Source of the DNA: CAYMJM01 sp964391325 | GTDB taxonomy: Bacteria; Patescibacteriota; Dojkabacteria; B142; JAFGMG01 | Reading direction: 5' to 3' | DNA: 10,199 bases | NCBI GenBank assembly: GCA_964391325.1 | Contig: CAYMJM010000024.1 | Location: forward strand, 1-10,199 | Shown: positions 6,515 through 10,199 of the stretch, piece after piece | Numbering within the stretch: position 1 is the stretch's first letter | How the letters are laid out: each line of letters begins with the position of its first letter | Notes under the pieces: generated by a model | The model's database searches: none | What the model was told of the DNA's origin: nothing | Seen by the model: only the letters and a program-made list of their open reading frames with translations | Position numbers and translations under genes: made by a program

Positions 6515-8377
6515 ATGAGATTTATAGAATTTGCACAATTATTATCGCAGGTTGAAGAGGAACCATCTCGTAATAGGGTGATGGAGTTGCTGGCGGAATT
6601 TTTTAAAAAGCTGAAAGATGAGGAAGTACAGCCAGTCTTATCAATGATAATTGGTAGGGTTGTGCCTTCTTATATTCCAGTTGAATTTAATTTCTCGACA
6701 AAGCTTATACAAAAGAGCCTGTTGTCTAAAGGGAGCTTCTCTGCAGATGTAGTTCAAAGACTGCTAGCCGAAAAAGGCGATATAGGTTCAGTAGCAGAGA
6801 CCCTATCTTCCAAACTCGAAGTTCATGATTATCCGTATACGACTATTAAAAAAGTACATGCAGAGCTGTATGAATTGGCCGTGATAGGAGGTAAGGGCTC
6901 TCAGGAGATAAAGCAAAATCTTTATTTTGACTTATTTAAAAAGATGGATCCTTTGAGTATACGTTATGTAACCAGAATAATAACAGGTAAGCTTCGATTA
7001 GGGACAAGTCATAAAACTATTTTAGATGCAATTTCGTGGACTGTTGTTGGAGACAAAGGACTTAGAAGTTTACTGGACAGGGCTTATGGCGTGCGTTCAG
7101 ACTTAGGAATAATTGCAGAATATGCATTAAAAGGAGAAATTAATAAACTGGAGCAGTTAAAAATTGAAGTTGGGATTCCTGTGGCTTCTAAGCTTGTAGA
7201 ACGTGAAAAATCAGCTGAAGCTGCATTTAATAGATTGGGAGAGTGTGTAGTTCAGCCTAAATATGACGGCTTAAGAACCCAAATACATTATAAGAAAAGT
7301 GGTTTTATCGAAACAGGTAAAAAGATTTTAGGAACAAATATATCTTTTGAGCTGGGCGGCGGGGTTGGCGATGTTAGGATTTTTAGTAGGAATATGGAAT
7401 CTTTGACAGAAATGTTCCCGGATATAGTGAAGGCCGTTAGGATGTTGAATGTAGACTCGATTGTTTTAGATTCTGAGTCCATTGGCTATGATAAAGACAA
7501 AGATAAATTCATATCTTTTCAGGAAACAATGACGAGAAAACGGAAATATGGGATCCTGGAGAAGTCCGTTGAGTTTCCTATAAAAGTATTTGTTTTTGAT
7601 ATTCTTTTCCTTAATGGGAAGGATTTATCACGATTATCCCTAGCGGATAGGCTAGAAGCTTTAGCTCAGGTGTTCGGAGGTGGCACTGTAGTTTCCGGAG
7701 GATTTGAGAATAAAGAGTTTGATAAGATAGCAAGCAACCAGGATGTTATGACAATGGCAGGTTCTCAAATAGTAAGGACGGAGGTAGAGCTAAACGATGT
7801 TTTCAGGAATACTCTTGCTCGTGGTTTGGAGGGAGTTATAGTGAAAGACCTTAAGGGTGAATATACACCCGGCACTAGAAATTATGACTGGATTAAATTG
7901 AAAGCCAATACCTATGAAGATCTGGTGGATAGTGTGGATTGTGTTGTTCTAGGGTATTATTATGGACGTGGTATTAGGGCGAAGTATGGAGTCGGGGCAT
8001 TTCTTGTAGGTGTTTATGACGAGAAAGTACAAAAATTTCAAACTATTGCAAAAGTTGGTAGTGGCGTAAAGGATAATGAATGGGAACATTTTTTACAAGA
8101 TATAAGTCAGTTTCAGACCACGAGTGTTCCCGATAACGTTGAGATAGATAAAGACATGATGCCGGATGTAGTATGTGAGCCAAAGATTGTTGCAGTTATT
8201 GATGCGGATGAGGTTTCCAAAAGTCGCAAACATACTGCAGGCAGAGATCAAGGTGTAGGATTCTCTTTGAGGTTCCCACGTATGAAGATCTGGGGAAGGG
8301 TAGACAAGAACCCGGAGCAGGTTACTACTGTTGAGGAAATACGCAGGCTTTATGAAATACAGAATTCTAAAGCATAG
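6515..8377 (+). CDS. ATP-dependent DNA ligase (archaeal LigI-like type)
   Basis: Seals nicks in duplex DNA through a ligase-AMP intermediate, acting after PolA on Okazaki fragments and in repair. The 620 residues have an N-terminal DNA-binding domain (about 1-215), an adenylation domain with motif I KYDGLR (nucleophile K249), motif Ia-like SRN near 291, motif III around D319-S320-E321, motif IIIa VFVFDILFLNG (about 358-368), motif IV EGVIVK (439-444) and motif V KLK (461-463). An OB-fold domain follows, with a motif VI-like SLRFPR (584-589). Motif III is DSE; DGE or EGE is usual. About 25 residues (261-286) are inserted between motif I and VRIFSR. ATG 6515 was chosen because the family-like sequence starts there; the frame is open upstream to 6428, but that part is unlike a ligase. 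No Shine-Dalgarno site is visible. TAAACT (6504-6509), six bases before the ATG, could be a -10 box for a leaderless mRNA, but no -35 supports it. Confidence 0.95.
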   Translation: MRFIEFAQLLSQVEEEPSRNRVMELLAEFFKKLKDEEVQPVLSMIIGRVVPSYIPVEFNFSTKLIQKSLLSKGSFSADVVQRLLAEKGDIGSVAETLSSKLEVHDYPYTTIKKVHAELYELAVIGGKGSQEIKQNLYFDLFKKMDPLSIRYVTRIITGKLRLGTSHKTILDAISWTVVGDKGLRSLLDRAYGVRSDLGIIAEYALKGEINKLEQLKIEVGIPVASKLVEREKSAEAAFNRLGECVVQPKYDGLRTQIHYKKSGFIETGKKILGTNISFELGGGVGDVRIFSRNMESLTEMFPDIVKAVRMLNVDSIVLDSESIGYDKDKDKFISFQETMTRKRKYGILEKSVEFPIKVFVFDILFLNGKDLSRLSLADRLEALAQVFGGGTVVSGGFENKEFDKIASNQDVMTMAGSQIVRTEVELNDVFRNTLARGLEGVIVKDLKGEYTPGTRNYDWIKLKANTYEDLVDSVDCVVLGYYYGRGIRAKYGVGAFLVGVYDEKVQKFQTIAKVGSGVKDNEWEHFLQDISQFQTTSVPDNVEIDKDMMPDVVCEPKIVAVIDADEVSKSRKHTAGRDQGVGFSLRFPRMKIWGRVDKNPEQVTTVEEIRRLYEIQNSKA

Positions 8378-8389
8378 GGCTCGATAGGT

Positions 8390-8418
8390 TAGACATATGA
8401 AAATGAATATTGTATACT
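8390..8418 (+). promoter_or_regulatory. promoter of the small membrane protein gene
   Basis: TAGACA (8390-8395), 17 bases, then TATACT (8413-8418): five of six matches to each consensus with ideal spacing. The expected start is near 8425, leaving a leader of about 25 bases that is AT-rich and has no Shine-Dalgarno site. Confidence 0.7.
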
Positions 8419-8449
8419 AATTTTAGTTTAAATTTTATTTCAAATCTAT

Positions 8450-8773
8450 ATGGCAGAGACTACAAAGCCAGCAGGTTCAGGCGATACCAAGACTAATGCG
8501 ATTCTTGCCTGGATCTTTGCTCCGATAACGAGCGCTATTTGGATGAATGATACTGATGACTTTCTACGACATCATGCCAAGCAGTCATTGTCTTGGGGAA
8601 TAGTATCTATAATTGGACATGGTGCTTGCTTTTTCTTAACCTTTCTGATTATTGGGGTATGTCTATGGCCTCTTTGGTCACTACTGGACATTGTAGTAAG
8701 AGTAGTTGGCTTGGTAAAGGCTAATAATGGCGAGAAATGGGAGGTTCCTGTAGTAGGAGGACTAATCAAATAA
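8450..8773 (+). CDS. small Tic20/DUF4870-like membrane protein
   Basis: A 107-residue protein with a polar N-terminus (1-16) and three predicted membrane segments (about 17-31, 47-73 and 75-90), ending in a short polar tail. Two stretches recall the DUF4870/Tic20-like family: FLRHHAKQSL (38-47) after the first segment, where the family typically has F-x-R-x-H-A-x-Q-S-L, and the end, KANNGEKWEVPVVGGL (90-105), like the conserved G-E-x-x-x-(I/V)-P-x-x-G end. The molecular function of this family in bacteria is not settled; the relation to the chloroplast import channel is by sequence only. It has its own strong promoter and ends just before a clear terminator, so it is likely monocistronic. No Shine-Dalgarno site precedes the ATG. 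Family assignment is from memory of the motif, not from a search. Confidence 0.8.
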   Translation: MAETTKPAGSGDTKTNAILAWIFAPITSAIWMNDTDDFLRHHAKQSLSWGIVSIIGHGACFFLTFLIIGVCLWPLWSLLDIVVRVVGLVKANNGEKWEVPVVGGLIK

Positions 8774-8800
8774 GATTCGTTTTAACAATTTTTAGAAATT

Positions 8801-8835
8801 AAATGCAGAGTTGTTTGATTAGCTCTGCATTTTTT
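8801..8835 (+). terminator. Rho-independent terminator
   Basis: A ten-base-pair stem, AAATGCAGAG (8801-8810) with CTCTGCATTT (8823-8832), with a 12-base loop and a T-run to 8835. It lies 27 bases after the stop codon of the small membrane protein gene and 12 bases before the rRNA -35 box, separating that gene from the rRNA unit. Confidence 0.92.
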
Positions 8836-8847
8836 AAGATAAATATC

Positions 8848-8876
8848 TTTACAGTTCTGTAGCTTTGCTGTAAAAT
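8848..8876 (+). promoter_or_regulatory. rRNA operon promoter
   Basis: TTTACA (8848-8853), exactly 17 bases, then TAAAAT (8871-8876): five of six matches to each consensus. The stretch just upstream (8829-8847) is AT-rich and could serve as an UP element. The expected start is near 8883, about 220 bases before the 16S gene. No second well-formed promoter was found between here and the 16S. Confidence 0.8.
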
Positions 8877-8882
8877 ACAGCT

Positions 8883-9101
8883 GCCTCGAATTGAGAAGTT
8901 AGCTTCTTAATTCTCTAAAAGCTAAAAACAAAAGTTGAAGGCAGGTATCAAGAGTTTTATTGGTTAACTCTTGGTACGTGGCTAATACTTTTTTGCTCAT
9001 TGAAAATTGAATAGTGATAGGGAATAGTAGAAGCATCCTGAATTAAAGTTGATTTTGCCTCTAAAGTAGTATTTTTACTCACTTTAGAGTGTTTAAACAT
9101 T
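8883..9101 (+). other. structured rRNA leader with three hairpins
   Basis: This 219-base stretch has no coding gene. Hairpin 1 (8888-8913) is 11 base pairs with one G-U, closed by a TTAG tetraloop, and starts about five bases into the transcript. Hairpin 2 (8945-8956 with 8966-8977) is 12 base pairs with one G-U. The boxA-like site follows it. Hairpin 3 (9059-9067 with 9081-9089, extended inside by AGTA/TACT past one bulged C) has 13 base pairs and a TTTT loop and ends 12 bases before the 16S 5' end. CTGCCT (8881-8886) can also pair with AGGCAG (8939-8944), enclosing hairpin 1. Expected roles are antitermination, early folding and RNase processing; assignment of each hairpin is inference. Confidence 0.7.
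8994..9005 (+). promoter_or_regulatory. boxA-like antitermination site
   Basis: TGCTCATTGAAA matches 9 of 12 positions of the E. coli rrn boxA (TGCTCTTTAACA) and also resembles the TCTTTGAAAA form of low-GC bacteria. BoxA RNA is bound by NusB and ribosomal protein S10 to protect rRNA transcription from Rho. Its place after a strong hairpin (8945-8977) mirrors the boxB-boxA order of known rRNA leaders. Confidence 0.65.

Positions 9102-10199
<1,098 letters not shown>

Noticed and set aside
9000..9028. Second rRNA promoter starting with TTGAAA
   Set aside because: No acceptable -10 box lies at 16-18 bases, and the TTGAAA is part of the boxA-like site.

Overview
The window looks like a piece of a small, AT-rich bacterial genome of the Candidate Phyla Radiation (Patescibacteria) type. 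The evidence is the 16S rRNA gene at the right end: it is clearly bacterial, but its 530 loop is remodelled so that the universal 515F primer site is lost, h17 is shortened and h26 is lengthened. Supporting signs are an ATP-dependent DNA ligase where most bacteria rely on an NAD-dependent one, an FtsH with a greatly enlarged extracytoplasmic domain, and genes that mostly lack a Shine-Dalgarno site. All five protein genes read through at family length in the standard code and stop with TAA or TAG. That argues against the UGA-to-Gly lineages (Absconditabacteria, Gracilibacteria). I cannot name the class; Microgenomates, Dojkabacteria and Katanobacteria are guesses only.

Layout from left to right. 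The end of an initiator tRNA-fMet lies on the minus strand, cut by the left edge, with its own promoter. Everything else reads on the plus strand. An elongator-type tRNA-Met(CAT) is followed by ftsH (membrane AAA+ zinc protease), an unrecognised single-pass membrane protein, polA (three-domain DNA polymerase I with intact proofreading motifs), an ATP-dependent DNA ligase and a small Tic20/DUF4870-like membrane protein. A clear Rho-independent terminator closes that stretch. A strong promoter, a structured leader with a boxA-like antitermination site and the 5' two thirds or more of a 16S rRNA gene follow. The right edge cuts the 16S gene.

Functionally this is a housekeeping region: translation (two Met tRNAs, 16S), membrane protein quality control (ftsH) and DNA repair and lagging-strand maturation. 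PolA removes the primer and fills the gap, and the ligase seals the nick, so these two neighbours act in sequence. Most genes have a promoter candidate in the short gap before them, so the block is probably a series of small transcription units and not one operon. I see no defence system, mobile element, CRISPR array or phage gene. The points worth a second look are natural variants in conserved machinery: compensated changes in the 16S 530 pseudoknot, a leucine in the FtsH pore loop, a glutamine in PolA motif A, a palindrome before the ligase gene, and probably leaderless transcripts.
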